Translations under genes and position numbers: made by a program
In this document: positions 1 to 8,326 of the stretch, piece after piece
How the letters are laid out: each line of letters begins with the position of its first letter
How positions within the stretch are numbered: the first letter of the stretch is position 1
The notes under the pieces: model-generated
The model's input: only the letters and a program-made list of their open reading frames with translations
What the model was told of the DNA's origin: nothing
The model's database searches: none
Source: Sporosarcina sp. ACRSL
Lineage (GTDB): Bacteria; Bacillota; Bacilli; Bacillales_A; Planococcaceae
Length of the DNA: 64,000 bases
Reading direction: 5' to 3'
Assembly: GCF_022346605.1 (NCBI RefSeq)
Contig: NZ_JAKRNT010000005.1
Coordinates: 124,001 to 188,000, forward strand

Positions 1-52
1 TAGACGATAACAAAAGCGGCTAACGCTCATAGATGAAGAAAGGATGGATACT

Positions 53-637
53 ATGAAACCGATCAATGAAGTGCGAAGTGTCATGACCCCGTTGAATCGT
101 AAAAATGTCGATACGGACCAGATCATATCGAAGGAATTTCTGAAGCGGATCGAACGGACCGGCTTCGGGAAATACTTGTTCTACCATTGGCGTTTCCAAG
201 CAGACGGCACGGAAAACAAAGAATTTGTCTTGAACGACGACCGATTCAAAGACTCGAAGATTCTCGTCGCTCACGACAATTTCGGCTGTGGTTCCTCTCG
301 GGAGCATGCGCCGTGGGCAATTTTGGACTACGGCTTCGAAGTCGTCATCGCCCCGTCGTTTGCGGATATTTTCCATAATAACTGCTTCAAGAACGGCATC
401 TTGCCGATCCGCCTTCGTGTCGAGGAAGTGGAAGAGCTGTTAGCGAAAGGCGAATCCGCTCCATATACATTAGACATCAATCTGGAAGAGCAAACTGTCA
501 AAGGCGACGATGGAAAAACGTACTCCTTCGATATCGATCCGTATTACAAGCAAATGCTATTGAATGGATGGGACGAAATCGCATTGACGTTCCAGTATGA
601 AGAGCATATTGCCAATTACGAAAAAAAACACGCATAA
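53..637 (+). CDS. leuD: 3-isopropylmalate dehydratase small subunit (LeuD)
   Basis: This is the small subunit of isopropylmalate isomerase, which with LeuC interconverts 2- and 3-isopropylmalate in cytosolic leucine synthesis. The protein shows the family motifs NVDTDQIISKEFLKR near the N-terminus and FGCGSSREHAPWAI in the swivel domain. Its length of 194 residues is normal. I chose ATG 53 over the in-frame ATG 44 because AAAGG at 39-43 lies nine bases before it, and the resulting MKP start fits the family. A possible upstream gene end (TAA at 21-23) would suit leuC, but too little is present to name it. A strong hairpin terminator follows, so this is probably the last gene of the leu operon. 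The identification is secure. Confidence 0.96.
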   Translation: MKPINEVRSVMTPLNRKNVDTDQIISKEFLKRIERTGFGKYLFYHWRFQADGTENKEFVLNDDRFKDSKILVAHDNFGCGSSREHAPWAILDYGFEVVIAPSFADIFHNNCFKNGILPIRLRVEEVEELLAKGESAPYTLDINLEEQTVKGDDGKTYSFDIDPYYKQMLLNGWDEIALTFQYEEHIANYEKKHA

Positions 638-645
638 TTCCAAAG

Positions 646-679
646 TCCACCTCTACGTTCAACAGAGGTGGATTTTTTG
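646..679 (+). terminator. Rho-independent terminator after leuD
   Basis: Perfect 9-bp stem (TCCACCTCT with AGAGGTGGA) followed by six T residues, just after the leuD stop codon. Confidence 0.9.
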
Positions 680-700
680 TTGAGAAATCTATTACATTCT

Positions 701-730
701 TTGTCTACTACTGTCGAAATAGTGTACAAT
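701..730 (+). promoter_or_regulatory. Candidate sigma-A promoter with internal Spo0A-type box
   Basis: TTGTCT at 701-706 and TACAAT at 725-730 are 18 bases apart, upstream of the gene starting at 793. TGTCGAAA at 712-719, which matches the Spo0A box core, lies inside the spacer. Bound there it would be expected to repress. Seen by eye only. Confidence 0.4.
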
Positions 731-792
731 AGAGAAAAACGTACAGATATTTGTAAATGACATACATACTATTATGAACAAGGGGTGGGGAC

Positions 793-1743
793 GTGTTTGT
801 TTCCGTATTAAATGATCGACAATCTTTCTCGATGCAAGTGAAAGATGCGAATAGCCCATCGGGTGACGGCTGGCGGAAAGTGTGGGGCAAGGAAGCGGCT
901 GCCATCAATCCGCTCGCAGCAGTGAACCAAGGACGCAACTCCCTCATCCTTGAAGCGGTCCGGACGAATGATTGGTCCGACTACCATCAATTCCAAGCAA
1001 AACAGCATCCTGCCTGGTATGACAACGTCGGCGGGGTGATGAAGCAAAATAAGCTTTATTATGGCAACTTGATCGACGTGCAAAATCGTTCCTTAAAAGA
1101 AGCTGTCCAATCAGGCGATCAGGCGGAAATCGCAAGACGGCAAGCGCGTATGAACGAGCTCATTGCCGATTTCAAAAATGCTCCAGGTGACGTCCCGCAC
1201 GTCATTGCATTCGCCCAAGATCCGGAATTGGCTGCTGCGCACGGCATTCCGAAGCCATCGAGCGAGTGGTTTAATTCACCTTATAATAATCCACTTGCGG
1301 TGTCGCAAGGCCGTTTTGAAGATAAGTTTTGGTATGAAAACCCTTATTTCGCAGACCATCCGAACGAAATGGCTTTCGCATTGGAAGCTGTCAATGAATA
1401 TCGACCGGATATCGCGAAAATTGCCGCGTCCATTAATAAAGGTGCATACGAGCGGAATGCTGCATCCTCTTCATTCAACGCGAAACAAGTGCAGCCTGCG
1501 ATTGTTGAAGAAGTGAAGGAAAATGAACAAACCGAAAACGTTGGTATCGCTGAACAGGCGACAGCAGCACTTGCACAAGCGACAGCCGTGAAAGTGGAGC
1601 AATTCGCACGCCAATTCAGTACGGTCAATCTTGCAACCGAGCTGTTCGCGAAAAAAGAGCGCACAGAGACACAAACAACGACGAGCTATTTACTGGACCG
1701 GTTGAATCAAAAAGCTGAAGAGCGCAAATACGGAATCGTCTAA
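793..1743 (+). CDS. Hypothetical protein, 316 aa, unrecognised
   Basis: I do not recognise this protein. It begins with GTG, preceded by AGGGGTGG at 781-788. There is no signal peptide or membrane segment, so it is probably cytosolic. The first 200 residues are rich in W, N, Y and P, with clusters such as HPAWYDN and FWYENPYFADHP. A low-complexity Ala/Gln/Glu stretch follows (about residues 235-275), and the C-terminus is charged. The gene stands alone, with its own candidate promoter and a strong terminator, between leuD and an SLH lipoprotein. A Spo0A-type box in the promoter hints at stationary-phase or sporulation control, but that is only inference. Codon use looks like that of its neighbours, and the reading frame is open over its full length, so it is very likely a real gene. 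Confidence 0.75.
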   Translation: MFVSVLNDRQSFSMQVKDANSPSGDGWRKVWGKEAAAINPLAAVNQGRNSLILEAVRTNDWSDYHQFQAKQHPAWYDNVGGVMKQNKLYYGNLIDVQNRSLKEAVQSGDQAEIARRQARMNELIADFKNAPGDVPHVIAFAQDPELAAAHGIPKPSSEWFNSPYNNPLAVSQGRFEDKFWYENPYFADHPNEMAFALEAVNEYRPDIAKIAASINKGAYERNAASSSFNAKQVQPAIVEEVKENEQTENVGIAEQATAALAQATAVKVEQFARQFSTVNLATELFAKKERTETQTTTSYLLDRLNQKAEERKYGIV

Positions 1744-1753
1744 ATGGATATGA

Positions 1754-1782
1754 AAAACCTCCTAGCAATTAGGAGGTTTTTT
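1754..1782 (+). terminator. Rho-independent terminator
   Basis: 11-bp stem (AAAACCTCCTA with TAGGAGGTTTT) and a T-rich tail directly after the 793-1743 gene. Confidence 0.88.
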
Positions 1783-1901
1783 GTCGAAATTTAAACCGAA
1801 CCTACATAGTGGGAAGGAAAGAAATCCCCACTGATTGAAGCTGCACTTTATGTTATGATAGGACTTTAAGAAAAAGGTTTATAGCAGGAGGGTGTTATAT
1901 A

Positions 1902-4166
1902 GTGTCGAAAAATAGAATGACGACAATCGTTCTGTCGAGTGTGCTATCTATTGTACTTGTGCTAGTTGGCTGCAGCCCAACAGATGCAAATACAATAACG
2001 ATGGACCAAAATTTCTCTGATATACATAATGAGTTTTGGGCTAAGGACGAAGTGACGCAGCTTGTCGATATGGGAGTCATCAATGGCTACCCGGACAAGC
2101 AGTTTAGACCAGCGCTTGAAGTTTCACGGGGACAAGCGGCGAATCTCCTCTCAAACGCGCTTCAGCTACCTGACGCCCCGTACGAACCAATCTTCAAGGA
2201 CGTCAGCAGCAAGTCTTCCCATTTAAAAGGGGCGATGGCAACGTACAAAGCTGGCATTTTCCTTGGTAAAGAAGACGGGACATTTGGCGTAAGAGATTCA
2301 TTGACGCGTGAACAGATGGCAACTGTTCTGGTACGTGCCTTCAACTTGGAAGACACGGGTGAGAACATCCAATTTAAAGATCAGCATAGGATTAGCGAAT
2401 CGCACCGAGAAGGCGTGAAAATTCTTGCCCAGCACGGGATAACGACTGGTAAAGAAGACGGAACATTTGACCCGAAAACGGCGGTGAATCGAGGAACGTA
2501 TGTCGTTTTCCTTCATCGAGCGATGGTCAATGCCGGAATGATCGAAGAAACTGGAGAAATCGTCTTCAATAAACCAACTATACTTGGCGATTATGAACAA
2601 GTCCGCCACGAACAGAATTTTGCAGAAGTGCCGATAGGCGGAACAGGCAAAACATACTTGCGTTCCAATGCCTGGTTGCAGTTTGCGGGTGAAAAGACGA
2701 GGAAACACGCCCATTCAACTGACACACAATATACGTATAAAGTAGGCGGCTACTCTCCAGCTGTCGTAAATGTAACAAAACGTGTATTGGAAAACGGGGA
2801 TTATTTCATTTTCACGGAACTGAAAAATCCTCAGCGGATGCCGATTACAATTGATGTCATCCAGACGGAAGGCGACGTAGAGAAAGGGATATTAAGGGAA
2901 TATAGCCGCTACCCGATCAAAAAAGATACAGACGATACATTCGGCTTCGATTTGACGACGTATCCGACAGGTGTGTTTGAAAAGACTTCAATTGATGGAG
3001 ATAAATCACAGCGGATGATCGGCAAGGCGTATCGATCGAAAGAGCTGACGATGACATATCCGCACGGTGGAAGCAGTCATACGCGTGAATTATTTGATGA
3101 AAGCGAGGCATTCAGCGGAATCCTCCTCGGAGATACTCAGCTTTCCGTCTATACGTTGCATTCGAGAGGGTATGACATTGTTGACCAATGGCTTCTTGTT
3201 TCCGATGAGTTGCTCTTCTCGAGCCATCAAAGCATGGACCGATGGATGCTTGAATCGGCTACTTATTATAAGAAGCGAAACAAATGGTATACAGCAAACG
3301 GTCCATACAATAAAATGGCCACGACAATTGAACCAATGCCGAAATCTGGAAGAGGGTACGGCCGTAACTTGCTCCTCGTGAAAGAGGATCGTACGATGGC
3401 GCTGTACAATGAAACGAAAGAGCGGTATTTTGAAAGCTTGCTCTTCAATTCATTCGCGAACCTCGACATCTTCAGAGGAGATAAAACGTATTGGGAAACC
3501 GAAGTGACGAGCACGTATTTGAAAAATCTGTTCGGCATTACGGCTCCGTTCGTAGATACGCGATTCAATGAGCAGATCGCTTTATTCCTTTATAATGGAG
3601 GAAAAGCGTTCGGGCATGATGATTATACACTTGGCTTGAAAAACTACGCTGACCTGCTCGTCTCCCAAGAAAGTAAAGGGAATATCATTAGAGTTGACGC
3701 CTCTTCGTTTTACATCCAGGATTATTTCCCTGGGAAGCAAAACGTAAAGACACACAGTTCAATGAACCATTTGCTTGGCGGCATGAACATACTCTTGCTA
3801 GCCTATAAGGAGCTTGGTGACCCGGCATACTTGCGAACAGCAGAAGCCATTCAATCAGCTCTCGATAAGGACGTCAATAAATGGATCCGACCGGACGGAG
3901 ATATTTGGTATAAAATTTCACCGGATCATACATTTGTCGGTAGGGATTACGTACATTTGACATTAGAGGACCTTATCCACTCGTACGAGTTATGGTCTGA
4001 AATTGATCCTTCCAAAACCGCAACCCTTGAGAAGTTGATGAGATCAAAAGCGGGTTATATGGATCGAAATGAAAAAGGCTATACGACGAAAATTAATAAT
4101 GGTCTTGAACGGATCGACATGATGGAATTATTACCAGCAGGTGTTGAATATACGGACGCTCTATAA
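1902..4166 (+). CDS. SLH-domain lipoprotein with unrecognised C-terminal region
   Basis: A secreted surface protein of 754 residues. It starts with GTG behind GGAGGGTG at 1887-1894. The signal peptide ends in LVGC (Cys24), a lipobox. Three SLH repeats cover about residues 35-210, with motifs such as INGYPDKQFRP and GKEDGTF, and should bind pyruvylated secondary wall polymer. The remaining 540 residues are not familiar. The last 150 contain repeated helix-like segments (for example LLGGMNILLLAYKELGDP) that could form an alpha/alpha toroid as in polysaccharide lyases and epimerases, but this is only a suggestion. Having both a lipid anchor and SLH repeats is unusual, since most SLH proteins use one wall anchor. 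A convergent SLH glucosaminidase gene follows, with a shared terminator between. Confidence 0.85.
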   Translation: MSKNRMTTIVLSSVLSIVLVLVGCSPTDANTITMDQNFSDIHNEFWAKDEVTQLVDMGVINGYPDKQFRPALEVSRGQAANLLSNALQLPDAPYEPIFKDVSSKSSHLKGAMATYKAGIFLGKEDGTFGVRDSLTREQMATVLVRAFNLEDTGENIQFKDQHRISESHREGVKILAQHGITTGKEDGTFDPKTAVNRGTYVVFLHRAMVNAGMIEETGEIVFNKPTILGDYEQVRHEQNFAEVPIGGTGKTYLRSNAWLQFAGEKTRKHAHSTDTQYTYKVGGYSPAVVNVTKRVLENGDYFIFTELKNPQRMPITIDVIQTEGDVEKGILREYSRYPIKKDTDDTFGFDLTTYPTGVFEKTSIDGDKSQRMIGKAYRSKELTMTYPHGGSSHTRELFDESEAFSGILLGDTQLSVYTLHSRGYDIVDQWLLVSDELLFSSHQSMDRWMLESATYYKKRNKWYTANGPYNKMATTIEPMPKSGRGYGRNLLLVKEDRTMALYNETKERYFESLLFNSFANLDIFRGDKTYWETEVTSTYLKNLFGITAPFVDTRFNEQIALFLYNGGKAFGHDDYTLGLKNYADLLVSQESKGNIIRVDASSFYIQDYFPGKQNVKTHSSMNHLLGGMNILLLAYKELGDPAYLRTAEAIQSALDKDVNKWIRPDGDIWYKISPDHTFVGRDYVHLTLEDLIHSYELWSEIDPSKTATLEKLMRSKAGYMDRNEKGYTTKINNGLERIDMMELLPAGVEYTDAL

Positions 4167-4169
4167 AGC

Positions 4170-4278
4170 GTAGGGCGCCCGCATAGAGGCGACGGGCAAA
4201 GCCGTCACGTAGAACGGCTTTTGCGAGTAAAAGCGTAGCGTTACGAGCACATCTTTGCTCTGGCGCCCGAAGCTAGAT
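4170..4278. repeat. Interspersed palindromic repeat, copy 1
   Basis: GC-rich intergenic block containing GCCGTCACGTAGAACGGCTT, in which GCCGT and ACGGC form a hairpin, followed by TTGCGAG, and flanked by GGCGCCCG-type ends. The same block occurs in reverse orientation at about 10660-10795. It contains no coding sequence. Confidence 0.8.
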
Positions 4279-4291
4279 TGACTCTAAATAG

Positions 4292-4333
4292 GAAAAGTCC
4301 CGTACGAAGGATAACTTCATACGGGACTTTTTT
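4292..4333. terminator. Bidirectional terminator between convergent genes
   Basis: Near-perfect 17-bp stem at 4293-4309 and 4315-4331 containing AAGTCCCGTA, T-rich on both strands. It serves the SLH lipoprotein gene and the convergent glucosaminidase gene. Confidence 0.9.
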
Positions 4334-6333
4334 TAATCGATTTTATTCACAAGATCTGAGCGGATCCATCCATAGTCGGACGGTGGGTTGATGTCTGCCA
4401 ACACTTTATACCAGACATATCCGTCGCTGCCTGCCACTTCTTCGACAATGACAACAGGATAGCCGAATGCTGCATTATAACCTGGATTCTTCGGTTTGTA
4501 CGTAAACAATTTGTTGTCTGAACGAACTTCAGGGCTCGTCCTTACATTGACACCTTCAGGACCTGTATAATTGATAGTTCCTAGTTGCGCTTGTTTATAA
4601 TCACGTCCGCCAAGGAATGTATCCATTTTCCACATATGGCCTGCAATTTTACTTCCCCAGTTCGGATCAGATGCATATCTGACGTTGATGCCGACGGCTT
4701 TGTTGCCTGGTACAGCACCGTTCGCATGTGCGCCAAGTGGATTTGCATAATTCAAGTTTATATAACGTTGGATGAACGCATTGACGCTATTTTCAGGAGT
4801 CGCGTATACTTCTCCCATTTCAGGCGAAGAATCAAAGACTTTGATTCCGAAAATATTATTTTTCGTCAGTGCATTCGCACTAATGCCGTAATCACTTTCG
4901 TGGATGGCAGTAGCAAGAATGAACATTGCATTCACACGGTACGTTTCTTCTACTGATTTCAAGTATTCTCCTAAACCGATCAGCTTTGATTTCACCGTTG
5001 CATCTTGGTAGCGGGCATGTCCCGTACTTTCTCGGTCCCGTAGTGCCCAATCAATGTAGGAGTCAAGCTCCGCTGCAGTGTAGGACGTTGGCTGTCTTAC
5101 GGATTGGAATTGGAAATACGGGTAATACTTGATTGTATTCTTCGTTCCAACTTCCGTGAAGTGGACGCCGTCAAAACTCGTATATCTTTTGCCGTTTGAC
5201 ATGCCTGGCGCTGCAGGACCGACGTTATAAGCCCATGCTGTCTTGTTGAAATTATCATAGGTTGAATGTGTTAATACGCCATTGATCACTTCATAGATAT
5301 CATGGCCAGTGACAAGTTCTGTAGGAACGAGATCGACCTCATTATGTCTTGCGTAGAAAGTCGACCCTGCGAATTCGACGATTACATAATCGGAGCCGCT
5401 ACCGATATATTTCATCTCGCGGCCTCTCGAAATGTATGTAACTTCATTCCGCAATGCTTTATCGCTGTAAAGGGATGTGTAGTTTTTCGGGTTATTCACG
5501 CCCGAGCCGAAAGCACGCCCCGCCTTCATCTTAATGATATCGCTACCTTTTTGGATGACCTTAATGGAGGAAGATGCATTGTATACTGCCAATGCATCTT
5601 CATATGTTGTGTAAATTGCCGGTGTCGGGTTGACTAGTCCATTTGAAATCGTGCTCACCTTATAGATTTCAGGATCTACTTCAGGTGTCTCCGGATTCGT
5701 GGGGTCAGTCGGCACAGAAGGTTTCAACTTCTCTGCTGCTGCAGTCATTCTGAATAGGAATGCGGCTGCATGCGCGATTGTTGCATTATCTTGCGGTTTG
5801 AAATAAACACCCGTCTTTTGATGGTCTCCACGGATAATGCCTAAAAAGACAGCAGCTGAGACAGCATCGCGGAAATTCGGCGAAATCTTATTAGTGTCTT
5901 TGAATTTGAAATTCGTCTTTTCAATAGGTAGATCCATATAACGGAATGCTTTATAGATCATTCCCGCCATGTGTTGGCGTGTGATTTTTTCATTCGGTCT
6001 GAACGTGCCGTCAGGATAACCGGAAAGCAATCCTGCTCCAGCGGCATTTTGAATTTCAATCGTCAACCCGGAGCCCGCCTTCAAATCTTTGAATGTGTAC
6101 TTCGTAGAAGTGGGCAATTCTAGTGCACGGGCGAGATAGGAAGCGAATTCCCCCCGAGTAACCGCCTTATTCGGATTAAATTTACTGTCTGTCCGAATAA
6201 CGTTTTTTTGAATCCAATAATTTAACTCCGTTTCCATCTGGTGTCCAGAGACACTGCTCGCTTCCACCTGATTTTGGAATAGAGAAGTAAACATCAGCAA
6301 CATTACCAAGGCGAAAGCTGTTATTTTTTTCAC
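4333..6333 (-). CDS. SLH-anchored N-acetylglucosaminidase (peptidoglycan hydrolase)
   Basis: A secreted wall hydrolase of 666 residues. A signal peptide (about 26 residues, ending VEA) is followed by three SLH repeats (about 28-200), a Pro/Thr/Glu linker, a middle region of unknown fold and a glucosaminidase domain (about 420-560). That domain has the family features AIHESDYGIS with the catalytic-type Glu, and NNIFGIKVFD. The C-terminus resembles an SH3-type domain (NVRTSPEV). It should cleave glycan strands next to GlcNAc, as LytG/LytD-type enzymes do. I chose GTG 6333 because GGAGG at 6341-6345 lies seven bases away; the in-frame TTG at 6336 would leave only four. It is convergent with the SLH lipoprotein gene and divergent from the ligase-like gene. 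Confidence 0.88.
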   Translation of the reverse strand: MKKITAFALVMLLMFTSLFQNQVEASSVSGHQMETELNYWIQKNVIRTDSKFNPNKAVTRGEFASYLARALELPTSTKYTFKDLKAGSGLTIEIQNAAGAGLLSGYPDGTFRPNEKITRQHMAGMIYKAFRYMDLPIEKTNFKFKDTNKISPNFRDAVSAAVFLGIIRGDHQKTGVYFKPQDNATIAHAAAFLFRMTAAAEKLKPSVPTDPTNPETPEVDPEIYKVSTISNGLVNPTPAIYTTYEDALAVYNASSSIKVIQKGSDIIKMKAGRAFGSGVNNPKNYTSLYSDKALRNEVTYISRGREMKYIGSGSDYVIVEFAGSTFYARHNEVDLVPTELVTGHDIYEVINGVLTHSTYDNFNKTAWAYNVGPAAPGMSNGKRYTSFDGVHFTEVGTKNTIKYYPYFQFQSVRQPTSYTAAELDSYIDWALRDRESTGHARYQDATVKSKLIGLGEYLKSVEETYRVNAMFILATAIHESDYGISANALTKNNIFGIKVFDSSPEMGEVYATPENSVNAFIQRYINLNYANPLGAHANGAVPGNKAVGINVRYASDPNWGSKIAGHMWKMDTFLGGRDYKQAQLGTINYTGPEGVNVRTSPEVRSDNKLFTYKPKNPGYNAAFGYPVVIVEEVAGSDGYVWYKVLADINPPSDYGWIRSDLVNKID

Positions 6334-6457
6334 CAATAAACCTCCTTTTGTACATCTTCTATTATAATATCAGATACTTTATGAAATAATAAGGTGTAAA
6401 TTGGGGTGAATTTCCGTCTAGTAGAAAATAATTTTACGAGAATTGATTGGATGGGGA

Positions 6458-6479
6458 TTTCGACAGGTTCTTGTCGATT
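6458..6479. promoter_or_regulatory. Divergent pair of Spo0A-type boxes
   Basis: TTTCGACA (6458-6465) and TTGTCGAT (6471-6478) form an inverted pair in the gap between two divergent genes. Each resembles the Spo0A core TGTCGAA, the second with one mismatch. The same inverted arrangement occurs at 32443-32459. Confidence 0.35.
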
Positions 6480-6593
6480 TTTTTAAAAATGCAACTAAAC
6501 AATAAACCGCTACGTCCTATAAGATGCTATAATGACAAAGGGCGAAGGCCCATTATTTATCGGAGATCATTCGTGGAAAGGGTTATATCGTTA

Positions 6594-8057
6594 ATGACAA
6601 CACTTACAAACAAGTTGAAGGAAAAAGATACAGTTTATTTCATCGCCGCTTTGGCGGTCGTTATCGTCGCGCTTTTCCTTCCGACGTCTATCGCACTCGT
6701 CGCGACATCATTGTTTTTTGCCCTCTATGCATTTTTCAGGCCGCAACAGAGCCTGTTATTTCTCGTCATCTATGTAAGCATTCGTCCGTTGCTCGTGGAA
6801 GTGAACTCCGGCTTAAAGCTCGTAGGAGACTTGATCACTGTCATCGCGTTCGCAAAGCTTGTCCTTTCAAGCGGCCGTAATTGGAAGACATTGTTTCATT
6901 TCAAATGGTTCGAATGGGCGTACTTTGCTTTAATGGTGGCTGGTTCGATCAGCGGATTGCTCCAAGGTGTCTTGCCTGCGGCTGTCATTTTCCAAATTCG
7001 GACATTCATCATTATGTACTTGCTTTATTACATCATCTCAAGATTGGTGTTGCCGGATGATTGGTTGAAGAGACTCGCATGGGTGACCGTTTGGACGGGC
7101 ATGATAACATGTATCCACGGACTTATTGAAAAGCTTTCGATGCGACAGCTCCTATTGCCGGACGTCTGGAAATATAAAACGTTAAGCGCAACGAACGCCG
7201 TGCGCATTTACGGGTTGCCTGGCAATCCGAACTCACTCGCACTCCTGCTGCTTTTCGGAATTATGGCATTGCTATTCCTCCAAAATATTTACAAAGGCGA
7301 AAAGTATAAATGGTTCTTGAACATTAATTTAGTTCTTTTCATCGGGGTTTTCATTTTGACGTATTCCCGTGGAACATGGATCTCCGCTTTCGTCTTAGGA
7401 GCCATATTCATTTTGACGACAAGGAACTGGCAATTGCTGAAGAGGCTTGTCATCGCGGGTATCGCTTCGATCATTCTCATTTATTATCCAGTGAACTTGG
7501 GCGTCAAGTTGGTGGCAAAGCTTGGACTTGAGCCGGTGGAACCGGACATTGGTAGTATAGCGGGGCGTTTCGGTGAGACGTTCGATCAGGAAAACTTGGC
7601 GCTTATGACGGAAAGCGGAAGGTTCTTCTATATTACGAAAGGCTTCGAAATCTTTAAGGAGTATCCGATTGCCGGTTCAGGATTCGGTTCGTTCGGCGGC
7701 TCTGCAACATTGTCGTACGGTTCGCCGATTTACGATCATTATGGAATACGTTCGGATATTTACGGAGGCAAGTTTTTCTATTCGGATAACCAATACATTC
7801 AGATCATCACAGAAACAGGAGTCATTGGTGTCATCCTCTTTGCAGCTTTCCTGCTCGGTATGCTGTATCTGTTCTGGAAGGAACGGAAAACAACAATGGG
7901 CAAGTTCATGATTGCTCTTTGGTTCGCAACCTGTTTCTCGGGCTTCTACTATAATATATGGGAATTGAAGCTCTACACGATGTTCTATTTCATCCTGTTT
8001 GGTGTCTTTGCTTCGATGACAAATCAATATACGAAATTCAAAATGAAAGATCTTTGA
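6594..8057 (+). CDS. O-antigen ligase/polymerase-like membrane protein
   Basis: An integral membrane protein of about 487 residues with roughly ten to twelve hydrophobic segments. The Wzy/WaaL-type signature TYSRGTWIS is in the middle, preceded by GLPGNPNSLA, and GSGFGSFGG lies in a long extracytoplasmic loop near the C-terminus. Such proteins polymerise or transfer lipid-linked glycans outside the membrane. Next to SLH proteins and upstream of csaB, a role in making the secondary wall polymer is plausible but not proven. The start is uncertain: ATG 6594 has AAAGGG eleven bases before it, while GTG 6573 has CGGAGA at better spacing. The reading frame stays open back to 6447, but that part lacks a ribosome site. 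Confidence 0.82.
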   Translation: MTTLTNKLKEKDTVYFIAALAVVIVALFLPTSIALVATSLFFALYAFFRPQQSLLFLVIYVSIRPLLVEVNSGLKLVGDLITVIAFAKLVLSSGRNWKTLFHFKWFEWAYFALMVAGSISGLLQGVLPAAVIFQIRTFIIMYLLYYIISRLVLPDDWLKRLAWVTVWTGMITCIHGLIEKLSMRQLLLPDVWKYKTLSATNAVRIYGLPGNPNSLALLLLFGIMALLFLQNIYKGEKYKWFLNINLVLFIGVFILTYSRGTWISAFVLGAIFILTTRNWQLLKRLVIAGIASIILIYYPVNLGVKLVAKLGLEPVEPDIGSIAGRFGETFDQENLALMTESGRFFYITKGFEIFKEYPIAGSGFGSFGGSATLSYGSPIYDHYGIRSDIYGGKFFYSDNQYIQIITETGVIGVILFAAFLLGMLYLFWKERKTTMGKFMIALWFATCFSGFYYNIWELKLYTMFYFILFGVFASMTNQYTKFKMKDL

Positions 8058-8063
8058 TTCCTG

Positions 8064-8095
8064 CCATCCGGTTTTATTACCGGATGGTTTTTTTT
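8064..8095 (+). terminator. Rho-independent terminator
   Basis: 8-bp stem (CCATCCGG with CCGGATGG) followed by eight T residues, right after the ligase-like gene. Confidence 0.92.
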
Positions 8096-8250
8096 CGTCA
8101 TGAAAAAAACTGCCTCCGCTATTCTCCTATCCTCGTATTTTTTTTCCCTCACCCCTTCCCGAATCGTATAAAATTTCCCAGTTAAGTTAGTTGGAAATCT
8201 AGACAGGACAATACTTTATTCGCTATTTCCTTCTTATGGATTATAGTATT

Positions 8251-8258
8251 TTGTCGAA
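8251..8258 (+). promoter_or_regulatory. Candidate Spo0A box upstream of SLH phosphodiester glycosidase
   Basis: TTGTCGAA matches the 0A-box core and lies about 70 bases before the start at 8327. The 270-base leader shows no other clear signal. Confidence 0.3.
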
Positions 8259-8326
8259 TCCTCTGGTAAGCTTGACATTGATTTATAGAAAGGGAGTGTC
8301 GACTTATCGTTAGGAAAGTAGATTCA

